Source: Fimbriimonadia bacterium (lineage in GTDB: Bacteria > Armatimonadota > Fimbriimonadia > Fimbriimonadales > GBS-DC). From it: DNA of 64,000 nucleotides. Under the pieces are notes generated by a model, which was not told where the DNA came from, ran no database searches, and saw nothing but the letters and a program-made list of their open reading frames with translations. Both the position numbers and the translations under genes were made by a program. The DNA lies in NCBI GenBank assembly GCA_026129765.1, contig JAHCHP010000018.1, positions 19,815 through 83,814 of the forward strand, written 5' to 3'. Below are positions 50,876 to 59,612 of this stretch, piece after piece; within the stretch, counting starts at the first letter, position 1, and each line of letters starts with the position of its first letter.

Positions 50876-51502
50876 ATGAATCGACTTAATAAAGGAATGT
50901 TGTTTGCCGCCGCGTTGGTGGCGGTATCCCTCTCTACGGCTTATGCCGACGATGTGCAGTTCAATAACGACAAAGTATCTCTTCTTGGCACAGGCGTCTT
51001 TGGCTATTCAAATGTAAGTCCAGGGCGCAATGTGGAAGTTACCTTGAACGGAAATAATCAAGATACCCGCGCGGGCATTTTCAACCTGCTGCCCTCTGGC
51101 AGAGCGGTCTGTGTGGAGTTAGATCAGACGGCGGGTCAGAATGTGACATATGAAATCTGGCTGGCGCATGGACGCGCTGGCGCGCTGCTCCAGATGATGG
51201 ACACATTTGTCACAAGCAATAACCGGGCTGCCGCGTTCCAGATCGCTATGTGGGAAATCGCCTATGACCACGCAGCGGGCAATCCCGATAACCTCTCCGG
51301 TAATCTGTTCCGCTACAATCAGGATGCGACCATTCGCGGCTTCGCAGATCAGTTGCTGGCAGATACGGCTGGAAAATCAGCGAACTATCTCTACCTGCGA
51401 AGCGATTCCAAACAGGATTGGGCGATGGTTCCTGAGCCTGCATCGATGGTCGCGCTGGGCGTGGGCTTGGCAGGTTTGGCAGCAAGACGGCGTAAGCGGT
51501 AA
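50876..51502 (+). CDS. PEP-CTERM exoprotein with putative thioester-type domain
   Basis: A 208-residue exported protein. ATG 50876 has GGAGG 10 nt upstream. Signal peptide NKGMLFAAALVAVSLSTAYA. The mature part pairs AVCVELDQTAG (Cys) with AAFQIAMWEIAYDHAAG (Gln), the pattern of internal Cys-Gln thioester domains of adhesins; this is inference. It ends VPEPASMVALGVG-span-RRRKR. A perfect terminator follows. Confidence 0.82.
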   Translation: MNRLNKGMLFAAALVAVSLSTAYADDVQFNNDKVSLLGTGVFGYSNVSPGRNVEVTLNGNNQDTRAGIFNLLPSGRAVCVELDQTAGQNVTYEIWLAHGRAGALLQMMDTFVTSNNRAAAFQIAMWEIAYDHAAGNPDNLSGNLFRYNQDATIRGFADQLLADTAGKSANYLYLRSDSKQDWAMVPEPASMVALGVGLAGLAARRRKR

Positions 51503-51534
51503 CTGCGCTCCATACTCCAAATCAAGAAGACCAG

Positions 51535-51574
51535 GCGCGGGGAGGGAATAAGTTTATTCCCTCCCCGCGCTTTT
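51535..51574. terminator. Bidirectional terminator between PEP-CTERM gene 4 and DinB
   Basis: A 17-bp perfect stem: GCGCGGGGAGGGAATAA (51535-51551) with its complement (51554-51570) around a 2-nt gap, then TTTT. It lies between convergent genes. Confidence 0.9.
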
Positions 51575-51575
51575 C

Positions 51576-52034
51576 TCACCAATGCATCTCCGTGTCTCCC
51601 AACATCATTTGCATGTAATTGATCTGCCCCCAATGGTAGACCAAGTTCATCGCGGGCAGGTTGACCACATTCACCAACGCGGTCGGTCTGCCGGTCATGG
51701 GATGCGTTACCTCTTGCACGAATTGCTCATCGGTCAAACTGGCGATAGTTTCGGCATAAGCCTGCGCGTTCTTGTGCAGTTCCGCAACCAATTCGTTGAA
51801 GGGCAGCGCTTGCAGGGCAGCCATATCCTTCCCTTCCCCTGTTGTTGCCATCCCTTTCATGGTCAAAGTCGCGAAATTCAAGTAGAAAGCACATTCTGCC
51901 AGCATATCGACCGCCGTTCGCGCCGACCCCATCGGAACCCATTCGCGTTTATCTTCGGGTAAATGCGCTACCGTTCTTTCGATTGTTTTTGCCATCCGAC
52001 GCGCGGTCTCGGCAAGGTACTCTTGTGCAGACAT
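51576..52034 (-). CDS. DinB-like four-helix protein
   Basis: A 152-residue protein of the DinB/YfiT-like fold. The family pattern of three metal His is represented by VYHWGQINYMQMM near the C-terminus, and the helix TMKGMATTGEGKDM. Members include bacillithiol or mycothiol-type transferases and unknown enzymes. The first helix lacks the usual His (SAQEYLAETARRMAKTIER), so metal binding is uncertain. GGAGG lies upstream. Divergent from nrnA. Confidence 0.8.
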   Translation of the reverse strand: MSAQEYLAETARRMAKTIERTVAHLPEDKREWVPMGSARTAVDMLAECAFYLNFATLTMKGMATTGEGKDMAALQALPFNELVAELHKNAQAYAETIASLTDEQFVQEVTHPMTGRPTALVNVVNLPAMNLVYHWGQINYMQMMLGDTEMHW

Positions 52035-52058
52035 AACAGTCCACCTCCTCTGTTCTCA

Positions 52059-52066
52059 GGTACAAT
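52059..52066 (+). promoter_or_regulatory. GGTACAAT -10 box directly before nrnA
   Basis: It ends 8 nt before ATG 52075. Confidence 0.55.
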
Positions 52067-52074
52067 TATAGCCC

Positions 52075-53064
52075 ATGAACTTTCGGCGGGCGGCAGATTT
52101 AATCCAACAGGCGGAGTCCATTGTGTTGATTCCCCACCTGAATCCAGATGGGGACGCGTTAGGCAGTGTGTTGGGACTATATCATGCGCTTAAAAGCGAC
52201 CATAAGACGCATTTGAAGGCGGTCAGCCACGACCCGGTGCCTGAGATTTATCGTTTTCTGCCCGATTGGCAAGAAGTTGACTCAGACCCGCAGCCCATCA
52301 CCACGTTTGATTTGGCAATTGTGTGCGACATGAGCCAATTGACTCGCGCAGGCAAACAGGCGGACTTGGCAAGAACCGCGCGCAAGATTTTGCAAATTGA
52401 TCACCATGTGCCGCAAGAGACTTTTGCGGATGAGCGATTAGTGGATACCAAAGCAGCAGCCACGGCGGAGATCGTCTACCGGCTTTTGCGGGCGATGAAA
52501 CATCCGATAGAGGCAGAGGTCGCGCAATGTTTGCTGACTGGAATCGTGACGGATACCTTTTCCTTCAAATTTCCCAACACCACCCCCCAATCGCTTCGCA
52601 TTGCGGCTGACTTGCAGGCGCGAGGCGCGAATGTCAGTGACATCAATGAGCAGGTCTTTGAGTCGCGCTCATTTTCCAGTGTTAAACTGTTGGGCTTGAC
52701 GCTCTCCACTTTGAAACGCTCAGCCGATGGGCGGATCGCATGGGTGTTAATTTCGCGCGAGACCTTTGAAAAGGCAGGCGCAACCGAAGAAGAGACAGAG
52801 GGCATCGTGAATTATGTTCGCTCGATTCGGGGGGTGGATATTGCCTTTATGATGAGAGAGGCGCAGGAGAAAAAGATTCGCGTCAGCCTGCGCAGCCGGG
52901 GCAAAGTAGATGTTGCTGCGATTGCGCGCGTGTTTAACGGAGGCGGGCATGAGAATGCAGCGGGATGCACGCTGGAAATGTCCCTGCCCCATGCCGAAAA
53001 ACGACTACTGGCGGAGGTGATGTCATGGATGGAGTCCTCAATATCCACAAACCCCTCGGCTTAA
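52075..53064 (+). CDS. nrnA: DHH/DHHA1 phosphoesterase NrnA (oligoribonuclease/pAp phosphatase)
   Basis: A 329-residue DHH-family enzyme. DHH domain: IPHLNPDGDALGSVLGLYHA, AIVCDMSQLTR, QIDHHVPQETFAD; then AATAEIVYRLLRAM. DHHA1 domain: VFNGGGHENAAGCTLEM near the C-terminus. It degrades nano-RNA and dephosphorylates pAp. First gene of nrnA-truB-ribF; the truB start lies 40 bp inside its 3' end. Confidence 0.93.
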   Translation: MNFRRAADLIQQAESIVLIPHLNPDGDALGSVLGLYHALKSDHKTHLKAVSHDPVPEIYRFLPDWQEVDSDPQPITTFDLAIVCDMSQLTRAGKQADLARTARKILQIDHHVPQETFADERLVDTKAAATAEIVYRLLRAMKHPIEAEVAQCLLTGIVTDTFSFKFPNTTPQSLRIAADLQARGANVSDINEQVFESRSFSSVKLLGLTLSTLKRSADGRIAWVLISRETFEKAGATEEETEGIVNYVRSIRGVDIAFMMREAQEKKIRVSLRSRGKVDVAAIARVFNGGGHENAAGCTLEMSLPHAEKRLLAEVMSWMESSISTNPSA

Positions 53065-53906
53065 CCTCCCATGATGTCGTTGACCACTTACGTCGAGTCA
53101 TCAATCAAAAAGAGATTGGTCATACAGGCACTTTAGACCCGCTGGCAGAGGGGGTTTTAGTGATGTGTCTGGGGCGCGCGACCCGGTTGGTTCCCTTCCT
53201 GCAGAATCGCGCGAAGGAGTATCAAGCGCTGGTACGATTGGGGATCACCACCACCACGTTTGATGGCGAGGGCAGCGAGGTTAAACGCATTCCTGCCGCG
53301 CATATCAGCCGTGAAACTGCCGCTGACGCGCTGAAAGCCTTTTTGGGGAAACAACTCCAATTACCGCCAATGCATTCCGCGGTGCGTCATGAAGGTGTCA
53401 AGCTGTACGAATTGGCGAGGCAGGGTGTAGAAGTGGACAGGAAGCCCCGCGTCGTGACGATTGACCGGCTTGAACTGATCGACTTCCAACCGGGTGATTT
53501 CCCCGCCCTGAAAATTTTGATTGAGTGCTCGGCAGGCACCTATATTCGTTCTTTAGCGGCTGATATTGGCAGCGCGTTGAAAGTGGGCGCGTACTTGGAA
53601 CACCTTCTGAGAACTCGTGTCAGTCATTTCACCTTAGAGGAAGCGCGCCCCTTAGACTCGTTAACCAGCATGGAGGCGGCGCAAGCAGCTTTGATTCCCG
53701 CTTGTGAAGCGGTGCCGCATTTACCGCGTTGGCAGCCTCATCCGGTTGCCCTGCAAAAACTGTTGAACGGCAATTTTCTTCAATTGGAGAACACGCTTTG
53801 GTTTCCAGGCAGTCATATTGCAGTGATGGAAAATGATTGTTCGTTGGTGTTGATTGCGCGCTGGTTGCCGCCCTTGCTGAGACCGGTCCGGGTGATACGC
53901 GCATGA
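53025..53906 (+). CDS. truB: tRNA pseudouridine(55) synthase TruB
   Basis: A 293-residue TruB. ATG 53025 has GGAGG 7 nt upstream and begins MDGVLNIHKPLGLTSHDVV, the conserved N-terminus. Catalytic Asp is in IGHTGTLDPLAEGVLVMC; also YQALVRLGITTTTFD, PPMHSAVRHEGVKLYELARQG and SAGTYIRSLAADIG. Its stop overlaps the ribF ATG (ATGA). Confidence 0.95.
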   Translation: MDGVLNIHKPLGLTSHDVVDHLRRVINQKEIGHTGTLDPLAEGVLVMCLGRATRLVPFLQNRAKEYQALVRLGITTTTFDGEGSEVKRIPAAHISRETAADALKAFLGKQLQLPPMHSAVRHEGVKLYELARQGVEVDRKPRVVTIDRLELIDFQPGDFPALKILIECSAGTYIRSLAADIGSALKVGAYLEHLLRTRVSHFTLEEARPLDSLTSMEAAQAALIPACEAVPHLPRWQPHPVALQKLLNGNFLQLENTLWFPGSHIAVMENDCSLVLIARWLPPLLRPVRVIRA

Positions 53907-54847
53907 ATCTTTTTATGGGCTTCGATTCGGTGCCATCGCCGCCCCCTTGGGATGGCGCGGTTGTGACAATTGGCGTTTTTGATGGGGTTCACCGGGGACA
54001 TCGAGCCTTGATAGAACGAATTGTCTATCTGGCGCGCGCGCAAGGGTACAGTTCGATGGTGTTGACCTTTGACCGTCATCCTTTGGAAACGCTGCGCCCT
54101 GAGATCGCGCCCCGATACATCTATACCCTGAGCCACCGCCTGAAAAAGTTGGCGCGTTTGGGTGTTGACCATACACTCATAATTCCCTTTCATCCCGCCT
54201 TTGCTGCCATCAGCGCGGAGACATTTGTTGAGCAATCTTTAGTTCAAACACTTCGCATGAAGCATTTGATTACGGGCGACGATTTCCAGTTTGGGCGTGA
54301 CCGGCAAGGCAACATCGCGCTTTTACAACAGCTCTCCGAACCGCTTGGCTATCAGTTAGAGGTCGCCAGTAATATCCAAGACACGACGAATAAGCGTATC
54401 TCTTCTTCGCTGATTCGTCAGGCGATTATAGCGGGACAAGTGGAAGAAGCAGCCGATCTGCTGGGCGAGGCTTGGCATTGGTCTGGGGTCGCGGTTCGCG
54501 GCGAGGGTCGCGGTTCCGAATTGGGTTATCCCACTGCCAACTTGCTGCCTGCTGCCCGGTTGCTGCTGCCAGCGGAGGGGGTTTATACCTGCTTGGCGCG
54601 CTTGCAAGAGGGGGTGTTTGCGGCAGCGGTCAGCGTGGGACTTAAACCTCAATTCCCCGATTCTCCACCCACAGTGGAAGCCTATTTGCTCGATTTTGTC
54701 TCGAAACCGCTTTATGGACAAGTGGTAGAATTGCAGTTTTTGAAGCGGCTGCGTGAGCAGTGGCGGTTCGAAAGCCTAAAACAATTAACAGGACAAATCG
54801 AAAAAGATGTTGAGCAAACACGCCAAATCGCGCAAAGTATGCTATAA
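53903..54847 (+). CDS. ribF: Bifunctional riboflavin kinase / FAD synthetase RibF
   Basis: A 314-residue RibF. FAD synthetase domain: TIGVFDGVHRGHRALI (HxGH-like), TFDRHPLETLRPE, ITGDDFQFGRDRQG and KRISSSLIRQAI. Riboflavin kinase domain: GRGSELGYPTANLLP, EGVYTCLARL and VEAYLLDF. ATG 53903 overlaps the truB stop by 4 bp. A TATAAT box (54843-54848) overlaps its stop codon and may start the next transcript. Confidence 0.95.
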   Translation: MNLFMGFDSVPSPPPWDGAVVTIGVFDGVHRGHRALIERIVYLARAQGYSSMVLTFDRHPLETLRPEIAPRYIYTLSHRLKKLARLGVDHTLIIPFHPAFAAISAETFVEQSLVQTLRMKHLITGDDFQFGRDRQGNIALLQQLSEPLGYQLEVASNIQDTTNKRISSSLIRQAIIAGQVEEAADLLGEAWHWSGVAVRGEGRGSELGYPTANLLPAARLLLPAEGVYTCLARLQEGVFAAAVSVGLKPQFPDSPPTVEAYLLDFVSKPLYGQVVELQFLKRLREQWRFESLKQLTGQIEKDVEQTRQIAQSML

Positions 54848-54848
54848 T
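54843..54848 (+). promoter_or_regulatory. TATAAT box at the end of ribF
   Basis: It could start a transcript with about 205 nt of leader for the exoprotein gene at 55061. No clear -35 box is seen. A hairpin (GCAAGCC 54982-54988 with GGCTT near 55003) lies in that leader. Confidence 0.35.
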
Positions 54849-55060
54849 TTAGCAGGTGAACTAAGTAGAACTCATCAAAAAAGTTCGTTATTGGTTTCAA
54901 TACGAAACCTCTTGAAAGTGCTTGTCTTTCCTAAATTCCCGCGTTCATGGGAATGGCTCAAGGCGATTTATGTATTATCGGGCAAGCCTTTCGAATAACG
55001 AGCGGCTTTATGCAAGTTCTTCCAACCTACCAAAAAATTTCAAAGGAGCGTATTACGCAG

Positions 55061-56815
55061 ATGCAATTGAACAAATATTGTTTTTCTGTCATTGCAGCAG
55101 CGGCGATGGTGATGAGCGCGCAAGCGGTGATTACCGAGTCTGAGCCGAACAACGATTCCTCTACAGCGACGACTATTACCCGCGGCGCAACGCCGTGGAG
55201 TGATAACGGTCAAGTCGAATTCAACCCCGCTGGAGACAACGATTGGTTCAAAATCAACTTAACCGTCGGCGAAACTCTGATTGTGCAGACCACTCCCCTC
55301 ATCGATGACTTTGATCCTGATACCGTTATGGCGATTGTGGACCCCAGTGGAACCACTGTTTTAACGTCTGACGATGACGGCGGTCCTGGCTTTGGTTCGC
55401 GAGTTGCTTATACCGCCACGGCAACAGGCACTTACTATGTGGCGATTACCGGTTATCACGGCGGCGGTCAGAGCGCGCTGAGCTACTATACGGGCGCGCA
55501 CTCCGAACAGGGTCCCTATTTGATAGAAGCGTCGATCACTGCCCCGCCCGCAAACTCTTGGAACGAGGCAGCGGATGGCGGCGGCGACGCGGGCAAACTG
55601 CCTGAAACCGCGCAATCGACCGCTGCCACGCAGTGCGCGCGAACGATTGACGCGATTATTGGCAACCTGGACCCCAGCGATGCCGATATGTTCGCGATCT
55701 ACATTTCTGATCCCGGAGCGTTCAGCGCGACGACAGTGGGAGCAACCAGTTTTGATACCCAGCTTTGGCTGTTTGATGCCAACGGCAACGGGGTTACCTT
55801 CAACGACGATTCAGGCGGATTACAGTCCACCATTACCGGACAATTCATCACCGGTCCCGGCACCTACTACATCGCGATCAGTTCTTATGATCATGACGCG
55901 GCAGGATGCAACGGCGGCGAAATCTGGGCAGATACGCCTTTCGGCGTGGAGCGCGCGCCCGACGGAGCCGACGCGACTTCGGGCGTAGACAGTTGGACAG
56001 GAACCGGAGGCGGCTCTGGCAGCTACACGATCTTGTTGACTGGCGTTTGCACGACTCCTCGCGTTTCCCGCGACCGTTGCGAGTTTGAAGGTTGGGACGA
56101 GGACAACGATGGCGGTGGCGATGCGGGCGAACTGCCTGATGTTGCGCAGATCATCACTCGCTCCAATGCGACTCCTTGTACGACTCCGATCACTACCGTG
56201 CGCGGTAACTTGGCTGGCGTCGAAGCCGATATGTATGTCATCTGCATCACCGATCCAGGCGCATTCCAAGCCAGCACCGTTGGAACGGCAGGTTTCGACA
56301 CGCAGCTCTGGCTCTTCAATTGCGACGGTACAGGTGTGACCTTCAACGATGACGCAGTTGGTCTTCAATCCACCATCACAGGTCAATTCCTGACGGCGGG
56401 CGCGACCTACCTGCTCGCTATTAGCCAGTACGACTATGATCCGGTAGATGACTCCGGCAATGAGCTGTGGGCAGATACGCCTTTCGGTGTGGAGCGCGCG
56501 CCCGATGGTCCTGGAGCGGCGAATCCGGTCGCTGGTTGGATTGGTGACACAGCAGGCGGCGGAAGCTATCGAATCGCGCTGCAGGGCGCCTACTTTGTGG
56601 CAGATGATGGATGCGGAAGCGGTCCTTGCGACGTGCCAGGCGATACAAACGGCGACTGCTGCGTGAATGATACCGACTTGCTGGAAGTGCTGTTGCACTT
56701 TGGAGAGTTTGGATTCGGTCTGCCGGGTGACCTGAACGGCGACTTCATCATTAACGACACTGACCTACTAATCGTTCTCCTGAACTTCGGCAACGGGAAC
56801 TGCAACGGCGGATGA
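55061..56815 (+). CDS. Secreted PPC-type repeat protein with dockerin-like C-terminus
   Basis: A 584-residue exported protein. ATG 55061 follows AAGGAG and starts a signal peptide (CFSVIAAAAMVMSAQA). A PPC-like beta sandwich comes first: ESEPNNDSSTATTITRG, DNDWFKINLTVGETLIVQT and TGTYYVAITGY. Then two tandem repeats of about 175 residues each (DGGGDAGKLPETAQ, FDTQLWLFDANGNGVTFNDD, GTYYIAISSYDHD; and again with DGGGDAGELPDVAQ). The tail is GDTNGDCCVNDTDLLEVLLHFG and GDLNGDFIINDTDLL, ending NGNCNGG. Calcium binding is expected from the Asp/Asn loops. Function is unknown. Confidence 0.82.
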   Translation: MQLNKYCFSVIAAAAMVMSAQAVITESEPNNDSSTATTITRGATPWSDNGQVEFNPAGDNDWFKINLTVGETLIVQTTPLIDDFDPDTVMAIVDPSGTTVLTSDDDGGPGFGSRVAYTATATGTYYVAITGYHGGGQSALSYYTGAHSEQGPYLIEASITAPPANSWNEAADGGGDAGKLPETAQSTAATQCARTIDAIIGNLDPSDADMFAIYISDPGAFSATTVGATSFDTQLWLFDANGNGVTFNDDSGGLQSTITGQFITGPGTYYIAISSYDHDAAGCNGGEIWADTPFGVERAPDGADATSGVDSWTGTGGGSGSYTILLTGVCTTPRVSRDRCEFEGWDEDNDGGGDAGELPDVAQIITRSNATPCTTPITTVRGNLAGVEADMYVICITDPGAFQASTVGTAGFDTQLWLFNCDGTGVTFNDDAVGLQSTITGQFLTAGATYLLAISQYDYDPVDDSGNELWADTPFGVERAPDGPGAANPVAGWIGDTAGGGSYRIALQGAYFVADDGCGSGPCDVPGDTNGDCCVNDTDLLEVLLHFGEFGFGLPGDLNGDFIINDTDLLIVLLNFGNGNCNGG

Positions 56816-56840
56816 TGTTTGTCTAACCATACAAATAGAG

Positions 56841-56882
56841 AAGCGGCTCTGGCGGAAGGTTCCGTCGGAGCCGCTTTCTTTT
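56841..56882 (+). terminator. Rho-independent terminator after the PPC protein
   Basis: AAGCGGCTCTGGCGGA pairs with TCCGTCGGAGCCGCTT around AGGT, followed by TCTTTT. Confidence 0.9.
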
Positions 56883-57061
56883 ACAGACCTTGGTAGATAA
56901 CACAGCTTACTCCTTTAGTTTCCTCTCTTTCCTGAACAATTCCTGCATAGAAACGGATTTTTTTCAAAATGTCGGCAATGCGTCATTCCTTGTCGTTCCC
57001 GCGTTAGCAATTGCCTATTCTTTTCATTCATACTATTGTTCAGCATACGGAGGTCTATCAA

Positions 57062-57889
57062 ATGAAAAAAACTTTGGCTATAGCGTGCGCTTCCGCAATC
57101 TTTGCTTCTGGATTTGCGGCAGACACGTATCAATCGCAACCCACGGATGATGTTTGGAATTACGACAATGCTTTCAACGCAGGTTTTACGGCTTTCTTGC
57201 GCGCTTGGGGTGATGGAACCAACGCCTTGGACCCTCAAGGTTTACCCCCCACATTGAACTACTCTTACAGCTATGCCAAATGGTCGCTGGGGAACATTCA
57301 GCCGGGCGTTCGCTATCGAGTTTTGGAGGCGAAGTTGACCGTGACCCAGACCACGCCACCCGGCTACTCATTCACGGTTGGACAGGCGTTTCCTTTAGAG
57401 GCGCGCAACCTTTCGCCTAACTTCAATGAAACTACTTGGGACTATACCAACCCAAACAACCCGCTTCCGGGAACTCAGATTTTCGGGCGCGGCACAATGG
57501 AGAATTATCAAGAGAATGCCCCCTTCCCTATCACACTGGATTTGATGGCGGGCGATGCCGACTTTGAAACCTATTTCAACGAAGCCATTCAAAACGGCGA
57601 CGAGCTGGCTTTCGCGTTTGTTTCGACGATGGACCCGGGACAGCAGGGAGGTCAGGTATTTTATCGCTTCTACTCGCGCAACGATGCGGGGGGGCGGGGT
57701 CCGGTGCTTTCCATCCGTTATGCGGTTCGCGGGGATGTGGATGGTGATGGCTGCGTGAACGACACCGACTTACTGGCGGTCCTGTTTGCCTTCGGCAACA
57801 CGGGCGGTCCTGAAGATTTGAACGGGGATGGCATTGTGAATGATGGCGACCTGTTAGAAACGCTTTTTCACTTCAGCAACGGCTGTTAA
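57062..57889 (+). CDS. Secreted DNRLRE-like protein with dockerin-like C-terminus
   Basis: A 275-residue exported protein. ATG 57062 has CGGAGG 8 nt upstream. Signal peptide KKTLAIACASAIFASGFAA. The mature part (TYQSQPTDDVWNYDNAFNAG, YAKWSLGNIQPGVRYRVLEA, FNETTWDYTNPNNPLPG, PVLSIRYAV) matches the DNRLRE beta-sandwich pattern of cell-surface proteins. The tail GDVDGDGCVNDTDLLAVL and DLNGDGIVNDGDLLETLF ends SNGC. It is the smallest of three proteins with this tail. Confidence 0.83.
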   Translation: MKKTLAIACASAIFASGFAADTYQSQPTDDVWNYDNAFNAGFTAFLRAWGDGTNALDPQGLPPTLNYSYSYAKWSLGNIQPGVRYRVLEAKLTVTQTTPPGYSFTVGQAFPLEARNLSPNFNETTWDYTNPNNPLPGTQIFGRGTMENYQENAPFPITLDLMAGDADFETYFNEAIQNGDELAFAFVSTMDPGQQGGQVFYRFYSRNDAGGRGPVLSIRYAVRGDVDGDGCVNDTDLLAVLFAFGNTGGPEDLNGDGIVNDGDLLETLFHFSNGC

Positions 57890-57897
57890 TGGCGCTT

Positions 57898-57936
57898 GGG
57901 GGAACGCAGACCCTTCCGTGTTCCCTCTTTTTTTTC
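57898..57936 (+). terminator. Rho-independent terminator before the pseudopilin gene
   Basis: GGGAAC (57900-57905) pairs with GTTCCC (57920-57925), then CTTTTTTTTCT. It ends about 12 bp before the pseudopilin ATG. Confidence 0.8.
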
Positions 57937-57948
57937 TGAGAACCCATC

Positions 57949-58692
57949 ATGAAGCCGATTCGAGCGTTTACTTTAATCGAACTCTTAGTCGTCATCGCGA
58001 TCATCGCGATTTTGGCGGCGATTTTGTTTCCGGTCTTTGCGCAAACCCGCGAAAAAGCGAGGCAGACACAATGCCTGTCCAATACCCGGCAACTGGGGCT
58101 GGCGTTCCAGATGTATCTCCAAGACTATGAGGAGACCTTCCCTTCTGCTGGATATTACGGGCAGGGCGGTCAGACTCAACCGAACAATTACGGTTTCTTT
58201 TTCTGGCCCTGGGTAATCCGCCCTTATGTCAATCAATGGAATGTGTTTTACTGCCCGTCTGAACCGAAGACCAACTGCCGGGAATTAGATCACCCCTACT
58301 TCGGCTATGTATATGGGCGTTTCCCAGGCTACGGCTACAATGTCACTGCGCTGTCGCCCGGCGTGGACCCGTTTTATCCCCAAGAACCACCCTATCGCCC
58401 CATCAGCGCGGGACGCCTTTCGCGCGCGGCGGACACATTGTTGACGGCAGAAAGCATCAATCTTCAAACCAGCGGTCAAGCGGGACAATGCAGCCACTAC
58501 TCCCAGATCGGTTATTATATTGTGCTGCCGCCTTCCACTTGGCGTGGGGAGCCTCCGCTTCGGTTCGACAGTTATGGTTTTGTGTGGAGACGCCACTTCA
58601 ATCGTTTTTCCAGCGTGACGTTCGTGGATGGTCATGTGAAGCCAATGACTTTGGACGCGCTGCGCGACCCTGCTCATTGGTCAGTGGATTAA
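57949..58692 (+). CDS. Type II secretion/type IV pilin-like pseudopilin, DUF1559-type
   Basis: A 247-residue pseudopilin. The prepilin cleavage motif is [15 protein letters not shown] (G/A-FTLIE; here Ala before Phe), followed by the hydrophobic helix [10 protein letters not shown], then [20 protein letters not shown] and [10 protein letters not shown]. The C-terminal [14 protein letters not shown] is the H-X9-DG-like end of this family. Dozens of such genes exist per genome in Armatimonadota and Planctomycetes, with unknown cargo. Its stop overlaps the next convergent stop by 4 bp. The start sits right after a terminator with no clear ribosome site. Confidence 0.92.
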   Translation: MKPIRAFTLIELLVVIAIIAILAAILFPVFAQTREKARQTQCLSNTRQLGLAFQMYLQDYEETFPSAGYYGQGGQTQPNNYGFFFWPWVIRPYVNQWNVFYCPSEPKTNCRELDHPYFGYVYGRFPGYGYNVTALSPGVDPFYPQEPPYRPISAGRLSRAADTLLTAESINLQTSGQAGQCSHYSQIGYYIVLPPSTWRGEPPLRFDSYGFVWRRHFNRFSSVTFVDGHVKPMTLDALRDPAHWSVD

Positions 58693-59612
58693 CGATTGAC
58701 TTTTAACCAATCGCGCAAGGTGATACGGGCAACGGCGGTGGCGGGGCGGTCTCTGGGCAGTCGGAATTTGGCAAGCGGATAGACAGCTTGAACGACCTCC
58801 TCAAATGCTTTGAGGTAGCATCGCTTTGAATGGAACATACCGCCCGAAAGCGAAAAGGTCACGGGATCAGCAGGGTCAAAGTAAATTTTCGCGCCGGTCA
58901 CCGCATCTTGCGCCAGTCGTTCTGCCGCTTGTTGCACAACTCGGATAGCGGTTTTGTCGCGCTGTTCTTCTGCCAGTTTCACTGCCTCTTTCGCGAAACC
59001 CGCAATTTGGTGGCGGGGCAGCGTTTTTTTGTAGAACAGCGGTACTAACTCAGAGCGGAGCTCCTCTACATTGAAATAGCGTTGCACGGCTTGCACCAGG
59101 GCGGTGTCTGCATCGCGTCCATCGTAGGCGCGTACCGCGGCGCGAATCGCTTGGATGGCGACTTCGTATGCGCTGCCTTCATCGCCCAACAGACTGCCCC
59201 AGCCTCCTACACTGCCCAATTGTTCCCCCTCTTTGAAAAAGGCGACATTGGAGCCGGTCCCAGCAATCACCGCGACTCCGTGCGGATTTATTAAACCGGT
59301 GATCGCCACCGCCACCCGTAGTTCGGAATAATGCCAGAGAACGGGATTACCCAGCCGTCGACGCAGCCATTTGATGCTGGCAGCCGTGCCTGCGATGGTA
59401 TAGCCCACCGCGCAAACCTGCCCCTTCAGTTCTTTCAACGCGCCTTCCACCGCAGTTCGGAGCGACTCGTTGTGCTGCTCTTCGGTGACAAAATTGAGGT
59501 TGGCAGGTCCACCACGCCCATAGCCAAACAGTAGACCGCTCTCGCTGAGAGCGGCGCACTCGGTTTTGGTTCCCCCGGCTTCGATTCCCAGAATTAGACG
59601 GGGCGGCTTCAT
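58689..59612 (-). CDS. BadF/BadG-type ATPase, N-acetylglucosamine kinase-like
   Basis: A 307-residue sugar kinase of the ASKHA fold. It has [15 protein letters not shown] (phosphate-1), [35 protein letters not shown] (adenosine-type loop) and [17 protein letters not shown]. The family phosphorylates GlcNAc or other amino sugars for cell-wall recycling. ATG 59612 overlaps the DUF4230 stop by 4 bp; the longer frame continues into that gene and is not used. Confidence 0.87.
   Translation of the reverse strand: MKPPRLILGIEAGGTKTECAALSESGLLFGYGRGGPANLNFVTEEQHNESLRTAVEGALKELKGQVCAVGYTIAGTAASIKWLRRRLGNPVLWHYSELRVAVAITGLINPHGVAVIAGTGSNVAFFKEGEQLGSVGGWGSLLGDEGSAYEVAIQAIRAAVRAYDGRDADTALVQAVQRYFNVEELRSELVPLFYKKTLPRHQIAGFAKEAVKLAEEQRDKTAIRVVQQAAERLAQDAVTGAKIYFDPADPVTFSLSGGMFHSKRCYLKAFEEVVQAVYPLAKFRLPRDRPATAVARITLRDWLKVNR

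Noticed and set aside
54982..55010. c-di-GMP riboswitch in the leader of the PPC protein gene
   Set aside because: GGGCAAGCC resembles part of the GEMM core, but the GGGACGCAAAGCC partner is absent; it is at most a simple hairpin.
55820..56698. 292-codon minus-strand ORF opposite the PPC/dockerin protein
   Set aside because: It mirrors the repeated glycine/aspartate-rich coding sequence; no start signal or recognisable domain.
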